The notes below the pieces were generated by a model. It did not search any database, was not told the DNA's origin, and saw only the letters and a program-made list of their open reading frames with translations. Shown here piece by piece: positions 23,687-36,354 of a stretch of 64,000 nt of DNA. Within the stretch, counting starts at the first letter, position 1. Each line of letters begins with the position of its first letter. Source of the stretch: Hyperoodon ampullatus (lineage: Eukaryota; Chordata; Mammalia; Artiodactyla; Ziphiidae); NCBI GenBank assembly GCA_949752795.1, contig CATKHW010000423.1, forward strand, positions 310,001-374,000. Reading direction: 5' to 3'. A program made the translations under genes and the position numbers.

Positions 23687-25210
23687 TTCTCCCTTACCAA
23701 GTCTGGTTACTGGGGCAACAGAGCCTCAATGGATGTCGTGTTCTAGAATGGAATTTAGAATGGAATGTGCCAGGAGAAAGCCCCTCAAGTTTGTCTCACT
23801 ACTTCTTGTTCGTGTTTTTACTTTAATTTTTTATTTTTTATTACAGAAAATTTGATTACAATGTTTGGCTTGTTGTAGGTGTGGAAGATGTGGTTCTTTT
23901 ACACATATACATATGTCTGTTCTTCCTGGGATCCTTTTCCCATGTACCTTATGACAGAATATTGAGTAGTCTTCTCTTGGTATTCTGTAGTTCTTTGGTG
24001 ATTATATATGTCACCTGTGTTTGTATATGTCTGTTAACCCCAATATCATAATGAAACCAATCCTCACACCTTTCCATTGGTGAACCATAAGTTTGTTGAG
24101 TGAATCTGTGATTGCCCTTCTGCGTGGAAATATCTGCCCTCGTATCCATTTTTCGGTCACACCTATAAGAGATATGATATGATATGTGTCCTTCACTTTC
24201 GGAATTACTACAAATCACGTGATTACCTCTACTCACACCTACGGTGCTCCAAATGGCATTGTGTCCTTTTATTCCTTGGCTTCTATTATGCCTTAGCGAG
24301 GTCCATTTTCAACAATGTGATTCCCTGAGGGTTGAGGATTAGCTGACCTGGGTAGCCTGACCCTGCCGGCCGGCCCTCCCCAGGTGTGCCTGGGTTGAGG
24401 TCAATATAAACAGCGCTGCAGGCAGCAATAGCCCCTGAAGCTGTGCCTGACTCCATATTCTCTGCCCCATCAGCAGTCTCGGAACTGTGTTGGTGGGAGG
24501 GAGTGAGGGGCCACGGCTTTGTGGGTGGCCCGGTGTGAGTGGGTCTCTGCTGGACTTTCTGCAGGAGTTGCCAGGCTGCCACCTGTAAAGAAGAGGATGT
24601 GTCACCCATACCTTCTGCTGGAATTTCTCTCCGGACAGAGGTGAGGAAGGATAAAAGCAGTGGGGGTCGTTACAGGAAGGGTATCTCAGGCAGGGCAATG
24701 GAAAGCTTCCAGAAGAGCGCCCAGGGCCAGGACCATCCTGGCTGGCCTGCAGGCACCAATTTGGCCTGCGTGCTGTCGCTGGTGTGGCTCCACGGCCCTT
24801 CCTCTAGGCTTTCAAGCCCTTGTACATATTCAGGTGTTTTACCTGGGAAGGGTGGGAAAAGTTCAACAGCAGCTGGCCTGGGACTCAGCTCACGGTTACT
24901 CACAGATGCCTCGGCATGGCCCCCAGCCTTGCAATGAGGACGCTCCTTGCGTAGGAGTGGGCTGCTGGCTCTATGGGAGATGATTCCCCACCTCTGACCA
25001 ATTTCAGAATTGTTTACCGCTGGAGCAAGTGCCCTGACAGGGTTTTCCTCTGTCTAACTGGTGGGTTCAGGTTTTTTTTTTCTTTTTTGTTTCAAATTAG
25101 ATTTTATTCCTCTTTTATGTATTTATAGATATAAGCATGGAAATAATTCATTCATATAAATACATCTGTGTGAAGGGAAGAACTTTTTTCTGTTTTATTT
25201 TTAAATTTTA

Positions 25211-26180
25211 TTTTTTTAAATTTTGAAATTTAATTTTATTTATTTTTTTATACAGCAGGTTATTATTAGTTATGTATTTTACGCATATACCTGTATACAG
25301 GTCAATCCCAATCTACCAACTCATCCCACCACCACCACCCCATGGCTTCCCACACTTGGTGTCCATACGTGTGTTCTCTACCTCTGTGTCTCTCTTTCTT
25401 CCCTGCAAACCAGTTCATCTGTACCATTTTTCTAGGTTACACATATATGCATTAATATACAATATTTGTTTTTCTCTTTCTGACTTACTTCATTCTGTAT
25501 GACAGTCTCTAGATCCATCGACGTCTCTACAAATGACCCAGTTTCATTCCTTCTTATGGCTGAGTAATATTCCATTTTATATATGTACCACATCTTTATC
25601 CATTCGTCTGTCTGTGGGTATTTAGGTTGCTGCCTTTACCTGGCTATTGTAAATAGTGCTGAAATGAGCATTGTGGTGAATGTGCCTTTTTGATTTATGG
25701 TTTTCTCTGGGTATATGCCCAGAAGTGGGATTGCTGGATCATATGGTAATTCTATTTCTAGGGTTTTTAGGAAACTCCATACTGTTCTCCATCGTGACTG
25801 TATCAATTTACATTTCCACCACTAGTGGAAGAGGGATCCTTTTGTCCACACCCTCCCCAGTATTTGTTGTTTGTAGATTTTCTGATGATGCCGATTCTAA
25901 CAGGGGTGAGCTGATACCTCATTGTAGTTTTGATTTGCATTTCTCTAATAATTAGTGATGTTGAGCAGCTTTTCATGTGCATCTTGGCCATCTCTGTGTC
26001 TTCTTTGAAGAAACGTCTCTTTAGATCTTCTGCCCAATTTTGTATTGGGTTGTTTGTTTTTTTTAATATTAAGCTGCATGAGCTCTTTATATATTTTGGA
26101 GATTAAACCTTTGTCCATTGATTCGTTTGCAAATATTTTCGCCCATTCTGAGGGAAGCTTTTTGCCATTCCCGTTTTTTT
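25211..26180 (-). mobile_element. L1 ORF2 C-terminus/3' UTR fragment, unit 10
   Basis: Same junctions; an extra T near 26060 breaks the ORF2 frame (25803-25991 open). Unit 16 lacks this extra T, so it arose after the 16.6-kb duplication or was lost there. Confidence 0.85.
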
Positions 26181-26227
26181 AACCAAAAAAGAAAGAAAGA
26201 AAAAGAAGCAGAACACTAATGTGTGTA

Positions 26228-26241
26228 AAATATGCCTTTTG
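26228..26241 (+). repeat. Target-site duplication, left, SINE copy 1
   Basis: AAATATGCCTTTTG, the normal unit sequence; the right copy is 26450-26463 and has one change (GACTTTTG). Confidence 0.9.
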
Positions 26242-26449
26242 TTTTTTGTTTTTTTTTTTTTTTTGCAGGCCTCTCACTGTTGTGGCCTCTCCCGTTGCGG
26301 AGCACAGGCTCCGGACGCGCAGGCTCAGCGGCCATGGCTCACGGGCCCAGCCGCTCCGCGGCACGTGGGATTTTTCCGGACCGGGGCACGAACCCGTGTC
26401 CCCTGCATCGGCAGGCGGACTCTCAACCACTGTGCCACCAGGGAAGCCC
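26242..26449 (-). mobile_element. tRNA-derived SINE, CHR (whale) type, copy 1
   Basis: On the minus strand the element begins GGGCTTCCCTGGTGGCACAG, contains a pol III A box (26427-26437) and B box GGTTCGTGCCC (26384-26394), continues with a GC-rich tRNA-unrelated body and ends in an A-rich tail, seen as poly-T at 26242-26264. This matches my knowledge of the cetacean CHR/tRNA-Glu SINE. It is flanked by a 14-bp target duplication. Length 208 bp including the tail, apparently full length. Only units 10 and 16 carry it, at the same base, so one insertion was copied by the later duplication. Confidence 0.92.
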
Positions 26450-26463
26450 AAATATGACTTTTG
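26450..26463 (+). repeat. Target-site duplication, right, SINE copy 1
   Basis: AAATATGACTTTTG; a C-to-A change separates it from the left copy. The same site in unit 16 is unchanged. Confidence 0.9.
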
Positions 26464-26621
26464 AAACTGTCGTTTTGAAATATGGACGTCCTTTGAATTT
26501 TTTGGTCGATACATGACCCCAGCATTTGTGTTCAGGGCAGGTGTCATTTACAGGCCTGCAATGATTTTGAATATCAACTGACCATTAGCGCTGGGATTAA
26601 AGCTGCTGTTGTGTGAAACGG

Positions 26622-26638
26622 CCACAAGGTGGCAGCAG
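26622..26638 (+). promoter_or_regulatory. CTCF-like motif, unit 10
   Basis: Array-consensus form; the SINE insertion lies about 170 bp upstream, lengthening the distance to the previous site to 2,952 bp. Confidence 0.7.
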
Positions 26639-28162
26639 TTCTCCCTTACCAAATCTGGTTACTGGGGCAACAGAGCCTCAATGGAAGTCGTGTTCTAGAT
26701 TGGAATTTAGAATGGAATGTGCCAGGAGAAAGCCCCTCAAGTTTGTCTCACTACTTCTTGTTCGTGTTCTTAATTTACTTTTTTATTTTTTATTACAGCA
26801 AATTGGATTACAATGTTTGGCTTGTTGTAGGTGTGGAAGATGTGGTTCTTTTACACATATACATATGTCTGTTCTTCCTGGGATCCTTTTCCCATGTACC
26901 TTATGACAGAATGTTGAGTAGTCTTCTCTTGGTATTCTGTAGGTCTTTGGTGATTATATATGTCACCTGTGTTTGTATATGTCTGTTAACCCCAATATCA
27001 TAATGAAACCAATCCTCACACCTTTCCATTGGTGAACCATAAGTTTGTTGAATGAATCTGTGATTGCCCTTCTGCGTGGAAATATCTGCCCTGGTATCCA
27101 TTTTTCGGTCACACCTATAAGAGATATGATATGATATGTGTCTTTCACTTTCGGACTTACTACAAGTCACGTGATTAACTCTAGACACACCTACGGTGCT
27201 GCAAATGGCATTGTGTCCTTTTATTCCTCGGCTTCTATTCTGCCTTAGCGAGGTCCATTTTCAACAATGTGATTCCCTGAGGGCTGAGGATTAGCTGACC
27301 TGGGTAGCCTGATCCTGCCGGCCGGCCCTCCCCAGGTTTGCCTGGGTTGAGATCAATATAAACAGCGCTGCAGGCAGCAATAGCCACTGAAGCTGTGCCT
27401 GACTCCATATTCTCTGCCCCGTCAGCAGTCTCGGGGCTGTGCTGGTGGGAGGGGGTGAGGTGCCACGGCTTTGTGGGTGGCCCGGTGTGAGTGGGTCTCT
27501 GCTGGACTTTCTGCAGGAGTTGCCAGGCTGCCACCTGTAAAGAACAGGATGTGTCACCCATACCTTCCGCTGGGATTTCTCTCCAGACAGAGGTGAGGAA
27601 GGAAAAAATCAGTGGGGGCCGGGACAGGAGAGGTATCTCAGGCAGGGCAATGGAAAGCTTCCAGAAGAGCGCCCAGGGCCGGGACCATCCTGGCTGGCCT
27701 GCAGGCACCAAGTTGGCCTGCGTGCTGTTGCTGGTGTGGCTCCACTGCCCTTCCTCTAGGCTTTCAAGCCCTTGTACATATTCAGGTGTTTTACCTGGGA
27801 AGGGTGGGAAAAGTTCAACAGCAGCTGGCCTGGGGCTCAGCTCACGGTTACTCACAGATGCCTCGGCATGGCCCCCAGCCTTGCAATGAGGACGCTCCTT
27901 GCGTAGGAGTGGGCTGCTGGCTCTATGGGAGATGATTCCCCACCTCTGACCAATTTCAGAATTGTTTCCCGCTGGAGCAAGTGCCCTGATAGGGTTTACC
28001 TCTGTCTAACTGTTGGGTTCAGGTTTTTTTTTTCTTTTTTGTTTCAAGTTAGATTTTATTCCTCTTTTATGTATTTATAGATATAAGCATGGAAATAATT
28101 CATTCATATAAATACATCTGTGTGAAGGGAAGAACTTTTTTCTGTTTTATTTTTAAATTTTA

Positions 28163-29132
28163 TTTTTAAAAATTTTGAAATTTAATTTTATTTATTTTTT
28201 TATACAGCAGGTTATTATTAGTTATGTATTTTACGCATATACATGTATACAGGTCAATCCCAATCTTCCAACTCATCCCACCACCACCACCCCATGGCTT
28301 CCCACCCTTGGTGTCCATACGTGTGTTCTCTACCTCTGTGTCTCTATTTCTTCCCTGCAAACCAGTTCATCTGTTCAATTTTTCTAGGTTCCACATATAT
28401 GCATTAATATACAATATTTGTTTTTCTCTTTCTGACTTACTTCATTCTGTATGACAGTCTCTAGATCCATCGACGTCTCTACAAATGACCCAGTTTCATT
28501 CCTTCTTATGGCTGAGTAATATTCCATTTTATATATGTACCACATCTTTATCCATTCGTCTGTCTGTGGGTATTTAGGTTGCTTCCATTACCTGGCTATT
28601 GTAAATAGTGCTGAAATGAGCATTGTGGTGAATGTGCCTTTTTGATTTATGGTTTTCTCTGGGTATATGCCCAGAAGTGGGATTGCTGGATCATATGGTA
28701 ATTCTATTTCTAGGTTTTTTAAGGAAACTCCATACTGTTCTCCATCGTGACTGTATCAATTTACATTTCCACCACTAGTGGAAGAGGGATCCTTTTGTCC
28801 ACACCCTCCCCAGAATTCGTTGTTTGTATATTTTCTGATGATGCCCATTCTAACAGGTGTGAGGTGATACCTCATTGTAGTTTTGATTTGCATTTCTCTA
28901 ATAATTAGTGATGTTGAGCAGCTTTTCATGTGCGTCTTGGCCATCTCTGTGTCTTCTTTGAAGAAACGTCTCTTTAGATCTTCTGCCCATTTTTGTATTG
29001 GGTTGTTTGTTTTTCTAATATTAAGCTGCATGAGCTCTTTATATATATTGGAGATTAAACCTTTGTCCATTGATTCGTTTGCAAATATTTTCGCCCGTTC
29101 TGAGGGATGCTTTTTGCCATTCCCGTTTTTTT
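28163..29132 (-). mobile_element. L1 ORF2 C-terminus/3' UTR fragment, unit 11
   Basis: Same junctions; ORF2p-derived frame open over 28756-29070. Confidence 0.85.
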
Positions 29133-29351
29133 AACAAAAAAAGAAAGAAAGAAAAAGAAGCAGAACACTAATGTGTGTAAAATATGCCTTTTGAAACTGT
29201 CGTTTTGAAATATGGACGTCCTTTGAATTTTTTGGTCAATACATGACCCCAGGATTTGTGCTCAGGGCAGGTGTCATTTACAGGCCTGCAATGATTTTGA
29301 ATATCAACTGACCATTAGCGCTGGGATTAAAGCTGCTGTTGTGTGAAACGG

Positions 29352-29368
29352 CCACAAGGTGGCAGCAG
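29352..29368 (+). promoter_or_regulatory. CTCF-like motif, unit 11
   Basis: Array-consensus form. Confidence 0.7.
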
Positions 29369-30888
29369 TTCTCCCTTACCAAATCTGGTTACTGGGGCAA
29401 CAGAGCCTCAATGGAAGTCTTGTTCTAGATTGGAATTTAGAATGGAATGTGCCAGGAGAAAGCCCCTCAAATTTGTCTCACTACTTCTTGTTCGTGTTTA
29501 TAATTTAATTTTTTATTTTTTATTACAGCAAATTTGATTACAATGTTTGGCTTGTTGTAGGTGTGGAAGATGTGGTTCTTTTACACATATACAGATGTCT
29601 GTTCTTCCTGGGATCCTTTTCCTATGTACCTTATGACAGAATGTTGAGTAGTCTTCTCTTGGTATTCTGTAGGTCTTTGGTGATTATATATGTCACCTGT
29701 GTTTGTATATGTCTGTTAACCCCAATATCATAATGAAACCAATCCTCACACCTTTCCATTGGTGAACCATAAGTTTGTTGAGTGAATCTGTGATTGCCCT
29801 TCTCCGTGGAAATATCTTCACTGGTATCCATTTTTCGGTCACACCTATAAGAGATATGATATGACATGTGTCTTTCACTTTCGGACTTACTACAAGTCAC
29901 GTGATAACCTCTAGACACACCTACGGTGCTGCAAATGGCATTGTGTCCTTTTATTCCTTGGCTTCTATTCTGCCTTAGCGAGGTCCATTTTCAAAAATGT
30001 GATTCCCTGAGGGCTGAGGATTAGCTGACCTGGGTAGCCTGACCCTGCCGGCCGGCCCTCCCCAGGTGTTCCAGGGTTGAGGTCAATATAAACAGCGCTG
30101 CAGGCAGCAGTAGCCCCTGAAGCTGTGCCTGACTCCATATTCTCTGCCCCGTCAGCAGTCTCGGGGCTGTGCTGGTGGGAGGGAGTGACGGGCCACGGCT
30201 TTGTGGGTGGCCCGGTGTGAGTGGGTCTCTGCTGGACTTTCTGCAAGAGTTGCCAGGCTGCCACCTGTAAAAAGAGGATGTGTCACCCATACCTACAGCT
30301 GGAATTTCTCTCCGGACATAGGTGAGGAAGGAAAAAAGCAGTGGGGGCCGTGACAGGAGGGGTATCTCAGGCAGGGCAATGGAAAGCTTCCAGAAGAGCG
30401 CCCAGGGCCAGGACGATCCTGACTGGCCTGCAGGCACCAATTTGGCCTGCGTGCTGTCGCTGGTGTGGCTCCACGGCCCTTCCTCTAGGTTTTCAAGCGC
30501 TTGTACATATTCAGGTGTTTTACCTGGGAAGGGTGGGAAAAGTTCAACAGCAGCTGGCCTGGGGCTCAGCTCACGGTTACTCACAGATGCCTCGGCAAGG
30601 CCCCCAGCTTTGCAATGAGGACGCTCCTTGCGTAGGAGTGGTCTGCTGGCTCTATGGGAGATGATTCCCCACCTCTGACTAATTTCAGAATTGTTTACCG
30701 CTGGAGCAAGTGCCCTGTTAGGGCTTTCCTCTGTATAACTGGTGGGTTCATATTTTTTTTTTCTTTTTTGGTTCAAGTTAGATTTTATTCCTCTTTTATG
30801 TATTTATAGATATAAGCATGGAAATAATTCATTCATATAAATACATCTGTGTGAAGGGAAGACCTTTTTTCTGTTTTATATTTAAATT

Positions 30889-31857
30889 TTATTTTTTAAA
30901 ATTTTGAAATTTAATTTCATTATTTTATACAGCAGGTTATTATTAGTTATGTATTTTATGCATATACATGTATACAGGTCAATCCCAATCTCCCAACTCA
31001 TCCCACCACCACCACCCCATGGCTTCCCACACTTGGTGTCCATACGTGTGTTCTCTACCTCTGTGTCTCTATTTCTTCCCTGCAAACCAGTTCATCTGTA
31101 CCATTTTTCTAGGTTCCACATATATGCATTAATATACAATATTTGTTTTTCTCTTTCTGACTTACTTCATTCTGTATGACAGTCTCTAGCTCCATCGACG
31201 TCTCTACAAATGACCCAGTTTCATTCCTTCTTATGGCTGATTAATATTCCATTTTATATATATACCACATCTTTATCCATTCATCTGTCTGTGGGTATTT
31301 ACGTTGCTTCCATTACCTGGCTATTGTAAATAGTGCTGAAATGAGCATTGTGGTGAATGTGCCTTTTTGATTTATGGTTTTCTCTGGGTATATGCCCAGA
31401 AGTGGGATTGCTGGATCATATGGTAATTCTATTTCTTGTTTTTTTAAGGAAACTCCATACTGTTCTCCATCGTGACTGTATCAATTTACATTTCCACCAC
31501 TAGTGGAAGAGGGATCCTTTTGTCCACACCCTCCCCAGAATTTGTTGTTTGTAGATTTTCTGATGATGCCGATTCTAATAGGTGTGAGGTGATACCTCAT
31601 TGTAGTTTTGATTTGCATTTCTCTAATAATTAGTGATGTTGAGCAGCTTTTCATGTGCGTCTTGGCCATCTCTGTGTCTTCTTTGAAGAAACGTCTCTTT
31701 AGATCTTCTGCCCATTTTTGTATTGGGTTGTTTGTTTTTTTAATATTAAGCTGCATGAGCTCTTTATATATATTGGAGATTAAACCTTTGTCCATTGATT
31801 CGTTTGCAAATATTTTCGCCCATTCTGAGGGATGCTTTTTGCCATTCCCGTTTTTTT
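30889..31857 (-). mobile_element. L1 ORF2 C-terminus/3' UTR fragment, unit 12
   Basis: Same junctions; ORF2p-derived frame open over 31481-31795. Shares 3' UTR variants with unit 3 but not its frameshift. Confidence 0.85.
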
Positions 31858-32077
31858 AACAAAAAAAAGAAAGAAAGAAAAAGAAGCAGAACACTAATGT
31901 GTGTAAAATATGCCTTTTAAAACTGTCGTTTTGAAATATGGACGTCCTTTGAATTTTTTGGTCGATATATGAACCCAGGATTTGTTTTCAGGGCAGGTGT
32001 CACGTACAGGCCTGAAATGATTTTGAATATCAACTGACATTTAGCGCTGGTGTTAAAGCTGCTGTTTTGTGAAACGG

Positions 32078-32094
32078 CCACAAGGTGGCAGCAG
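32078..32094 (+). promoter_or_regulatory. CTCF-like motif, unit 12
   Basis: Array-consensus form; lies inside the patch shared with unit 3. Confidence 0.7.
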
Positions 32095-33623
32095 TTCTCC
32101 CTTACCAAATCTGGTTACTGGGGCAACAGAGCCTCAATGGAAGTCGTGTTCTAGATTGGAATTTAGAATGGAATGTGCCAGGAGAAAGCCCCTCAAGTTT
32201 GTCTCACTACTTCTTGTTCGTGTTTTTAATTTAATTTTTTATTTTTTATTACAGCAAATTTGATTACAATGTTTGGCTTGCTGTAGGTGTGGAAGATGTG
32301 GTTCTTTTACACATATACATATGTCTGTTCTTCCTGGGATCCTTTTCCCATGTACCTTATGACAGAATGTTGAGTAGTCTTCTCTTGGTATTCTGTAGGT
32401 CTTTGGTGATTATATATGTCACCTGTGTTTGTATATGTCTGTTAACCCCAATATCATAATGAAACCAATCCTCACACCTTTCCATTGGTGAAGCATAAGT
32501 TTGTTGAATGAATCTGTGATTGCCCTTCTCCGTGGAAATATCTGCCCCGGTATCCATTTTTCGGTCACACCTATAAGAGATATGATATGATATGTGTCTT
32601 TCACTTTCTGACTTACTACAAGTCACGTGATTACCTCTAGACACACCTACGGTGCTGCAAATGGCATTGTGTCCTTTTATTCCTTGGCTTCTATTCTGCC
32701 TTAGCGAGGTCCATTTTCAACAGTGTGATTCCCTGAGGGCTGAGGATTAGCTGACCTGGGTAGCCTGACCCTGCCGGCCGGCCCTCCCCAGGTATGCCTG
32801 GGTTGAGGTCAATATAAACAGCGCTGCAGGCAGCAATAGCCCCTGAAGCTGTGCCTGACTCCATATTCTCTGCCCCGTCAGCAGTCTCGGGGCTGTGCTG
32901 GTGGGACGGAGTGAGGGTCCACGGCTTTGTGGGTGGCCCGGTGTGAGTGGGTCTCTGCTGGACTTTCTGCAGGAGTTGCCAGGCTGCCACCTGTAAAGAA
33001 GAGGATGTGTCACCCATACCTTCCGCTGGAATTTCTCTCCGGACATAGGTGAGGAAGGAAAAAAGCAGTGGGGGCCGGGACAGGAGGGGTATCTCAGGCA
33101 GGGCAATGGAAAGCTTCCAGAAGAGCGCCCAGGGCCAGGACCATCCTGGCTGGCCTGCAGTCACCAAGTTGGACTGCGTGCTGTCGCTGGTGTGGCTCCA
33201 CGGCCATTCCTCTAGGCTTTCAAGCGCTTGTACATATTCAGGTGTTTTACCTGGGAAGGGCGGGAAAAGTTCAACAGCAGCTGGCCTGGGGCTCAACTCA
33301 CGTTTACTCACAGATGCCTCAGCATGGCCCCCAGCTTTGCAATGAGGACGCTCCTTGCGTACGAGTTTGCTGCTGGCTCTATGGGAGATGATTCCCCACC
33401 TCTGACCAATTTCAGAATTGTTTACTGCTGGAGCAATTGCCGTGATAGGGTTTTCCTCTGTATAACTGGTGGGTTCAAGTTTTTTTTCTTTTTTCTTTTT
33501 TGGTTCAAGTTAGATTTTATTCCTCTTATATGTATTTATAGATATAAGCATGGAAATAATTCATTCATATAAATACATCTGTGTGAAGGGAAGACCTTTT
33601 TTCTGTTTTATTTTTAAATTTAA

Positions 33624-34594
33624 GTTTTTAAAATTTTGAAATTTAATTTTATTTATTTTTTTATACAGCAGGTTATTATTAGTTATGTATTTTATGCATA
33701 TACATGTATACAGGTCAATCCCAATCTCCCAACTCATCCCACCACCACCACCCCATGGCTTCCCACACTTGGTGTCCATACGTGTGTTCTCTACCTCTGT
33801 GTCTCTATTTCTTCCCTGCAAACCAGTTCATCTGTACCATTTTGCTAGCTTCCACATATATGCATTAATATACAATATTTGTTTTTCTCTTTCTGACTTA
33901 CTTCATTCTGTATGACAGTCTCTAGATCCATCGATGTCTCTACAAATGACCCAGTTTCATTCCTTCTTATGGCTGAGTAATATTCCATTTTATATATGTA
34001 CCACATCTTTATCCATTCGTCTGTCTGTGGGTATTTAGGTTGCTTCCATTACCTGGCTATTGTAAATAGTGCTGAAATGAGTATTGTGGTGAATGTGCCT
34101 TTTTGATTTATGGTTTTCTCTGGGTATATGCCCAGAAGTGGGATTGCTGGATCATATGGTAATTCTATTTCTAGGTTTTTTAAGGAAACTCCATACTGTT
34201 CTCCATCGTAACTGTATCAATTTACATTTCCACCACTAGTGGCAGAGGGATCCTTTTGTCCACACCCTCCCCAGAATTTGTTGTTTGCAGATTTTCTGAT
34301 GATTCCGATTCTAACAGGTGTGAGGTGATACCTCATTGTAGTTTTGATTTGCATTTCTCTAATAATTAGTGATGTTGAGCAGCTTTTCATGTGCGTCTTG
34401 GCCATCTCTGTGTCTTCTTTGAAGAAACGTCTCTTTAGATCTTCTGCCCATTTTTGTATTGGGTTGTTTGTTTTTTTTAATATTAAGCTGCATGAGCTCT
34501 TTATATATATTGGAGATTAAACCTTTGTCCATTGATTCGTTTGCAAATATTTTCGCCCATTCTGAGGGAAGCTTTTTGCCATTCCTGTTTTTTT
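33624..34594 (-). mobile_element. L1 ORF2 C-terminus/3' UTR fragment, unit 13
   Basis: Same junctions and same extra-T frameshift as unit 7; 34217-34405 open. Confidence 0.85.
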
Positions 34595-34813
34595 AACAAA
34601 AAAAGAAAGAAAGAAAAAGAAGCAGAACACTAATGTGTGTAAAATATGCCTTTTGAAACTGTCGTTTTGAAATATGGACGTCCTTTGAATTTTTTGGTCG
34701 ATATATGAACCCAGGATTTGTTTTCAGGGCAGGTGTCATTTACAGGCCTGCAATGATTTTGAATATCAACTGACCATTAGCGCTGGGATTAAAGCTGCTG
34801 TTGTGTGAAACGG

Positions 34814-34830
34814 CCACAAGGTGGCAGCAG
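34814..34830 (+). promoter_or_regulatory. CTCF-like motif, unit 13
   Basis: Array-consensus form. Confidence 0.7.
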
Positions 34831-36354
34831 TTCTCCCTTACCCAATCTGGTTACTGGGGCAACAGAGCCTCAATGGAAGTCGTGTACTATATTGGAATTT
34901 AGAATGGAATGTGCCAGGAGAAAGCCCCTCAAGTTTGTCTCACTACTTCTTGTTCGTGTTTTTAATTTAATTTTTTATTTTTTATTACAGCAAATTTGAT
35001 TACAATGTTTGGCTTGCTGTAGGTGTGGAAGATGTGGTTCTTTTACACATATACATATGTCTGTTCTTCCTGGGATCCTTTTCCCATGTACCTTATGACA
35101 GAATGTTGAGTAATCTTCTCTTGGTATTCTGTAGGTCTTTGGTGATTATATATGTCACCTGTGTTTGTATATGTCTGTTAACCCCAATATCATAATGAAA
35201 CCAATCCTCACACCTTTCCATTGGTGAACCATAAATTTGTTGAATGAATCTGTGATTGCCCTTCTGCGTGGAAATATCTGCCCTGGTATCCATTTTTCGG
35301 TCACACCTATAAGAGATATGATATGATATGTGTCTTTCACTTTCGGACTTACTACAAGTCACGTGATTACCTCTAGACACACCTACGGTGCTGCAAATGG
35401 CATTGTGTCCTTTTATTCCTTGGCTTCTATTCCGCCTTAGCGAGGTCCATTTTCAACAATGTGATTCCCTGAGGGCTGAGGATTAGCTGACCTAGGTAGC
35501 CTGACCCTGCCGGCCGGCCCTCCCCAGGTGTGCCTGGGTTGAGGTCAATATAAACAGCGCTGCAGGCAGCAATAGCCCCTGAAGCTGTGCCTGACTCCAT
35601 ATTCTCTGCCCCGTCAGCAGTCTCGGGGCTGTGCTGGTGGGAGGGAGTGAGGGTCCACGGCTTTGTGGGTGGCCCGGTGTGAGTGGGTCTCTGCTGGACT
35701 TTCTGCAGGACTTGCCAGGCTGCCACCTGTAAAGAAGAGGATGTGTCACCCATACCTTCCGCTGGAATTTCTCTCCGGACAGAGGTGAGGAAGGAAAAAA
35801 GCAGTGGGGGCCGGGACAGGAGGGGTATCTCAGGCAGGGCAATGGAAAGCTTCCAGAAGAGCGCCAAGGGCCAGGACCTTCCTGGCTGGCCTGCAGGCAC
35901 CAAGTTGGACTGCGTGCTGTCGCTTGTGTGGCTCCACGGCCCTTCCTCTAGGCTTTCAAGCCCTTGTACATATTCAGGTGTTTTACCTGGGATGGGTGGG
36001 AAAAGTTCAACAGCAGCTGGCCTGGGACTCAGCTCACGGTTACTCCTAGATGCCTCGGCATGGCCCCCAGCCTTGCAATGAGGACGCTCCTTGCGTAGGA
36101 GTGGGCTGCTGGCTCTATGGGAGATGATTCCCCACCTCTGACCAATTTCAGAATTGTTTACCGCTGGACCAAGTGCGCTGATAGTGTTTTCCTCTGTCTA
36201 ACTGGTGGGTTCAGGTTTTATTTTTCTCTTTTGGTTCAAGTTAGATTTTATTCCTCTTTTATGTATTTATAGATATAAGCATGGAAATAATTCATTCATA
36301 TAAATACATCTGTGTGAAGGGAAGAACTTTTTTCTGTTTTATTTTTAAATTTTA

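Larger units (their letters stand above)
20940..23737 (+). repeat. Block B, copy 2
   Basis: Second copy, inside block A copy 1. A few single-base differences, such as GTGCTTGTG versus GTGCCTGTG near 21,657. Confidence 0.85.
21840..24569 (+). repeat. Array unit 9 (2,730 bp), twin of unit 15
   Basis: Contains L1 22481-23450, CTCF-like motif 23670-23686, E-box 24216-24221 and TATAAA 24405-24410. Its first ~1.9 kb also matches unit 6 (offset 8,196-8,197). A base change next to the E-box gives AATCACGTG, shared with unit 15. Confidence 0.95.
15650..26600 (+). repeat. Segmental duplication block A, copy 1 (~11 kb)
   Basis: Spans the end of unit 6 through most of unit 10. It matches 32,254-43,205 at offset 16,604 (16,605 after a one-base indel in the T tract near 25,080). 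Shared private variants in units 7-10 and the shared SINE insertion show common origin. Left limit lies between 15,613 and 15,660; right limit between about 26,590 and 26,650. Unmatched bases visible by eye are few per kilobase. Confidence 0.9.
24570..27521 (+). repeat. Array unit 10 (2,952 bp), carries SINE copy 1
   Basis: Contains L1 25211-26180, SINE 26242-26449 with target duplications, CTCF-like motif 26622-26638, E-box 27168-27173 and TATAAA 27357-27362. The extra 222 bp equal the 208-bp SINE plus one 14-bp target duplication. Twin of unit 16 up to roughly the CTCF motif, after which the two diverge. Confidence 0.95.
27522..30251 (+). repeat. Array unit 11 (2,730 bp)
   Basis: Contains L1 28163-29132, CTCF-like motif 29352-29368, E-box 29898-29903 and TATAAA 30087-30092. 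It has no SINE at the site occupied in the preceding unit, so the insertion was not homogenised to this neighbour. Confidence 0.95.
30252..32977 (+). repeat. Array unit 12 (2,726 bp), mosaic of unit 3 and unit 6
   Basis: Contains L1 30889-31857, CTCF-like motif 32078-32094, E-box 32624-32629 and TATAAA 32813-32818. From about 30,303 to about 32,220 it carries the private variants of unit 3 (offset 24,793); from about 32,260 it carries those of unit 6 (offset 16,604). Early in the unit the usual GTAAAGAAGAGG reads GTAAAAAGAGG. Confidence 0.95.
32978..35713 (+). repeat. Array unit 13 (2,736 bp), twin of unit 7
   Basis: Contains L1 33624-34594, CTCF-like motif 34814-34830, E-box 35360-35365 and TATAAA 35549-35554. 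Near-identical to unit 7 at offset 16,604, including the TAG codon before the donor. Confidence 0.95.
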
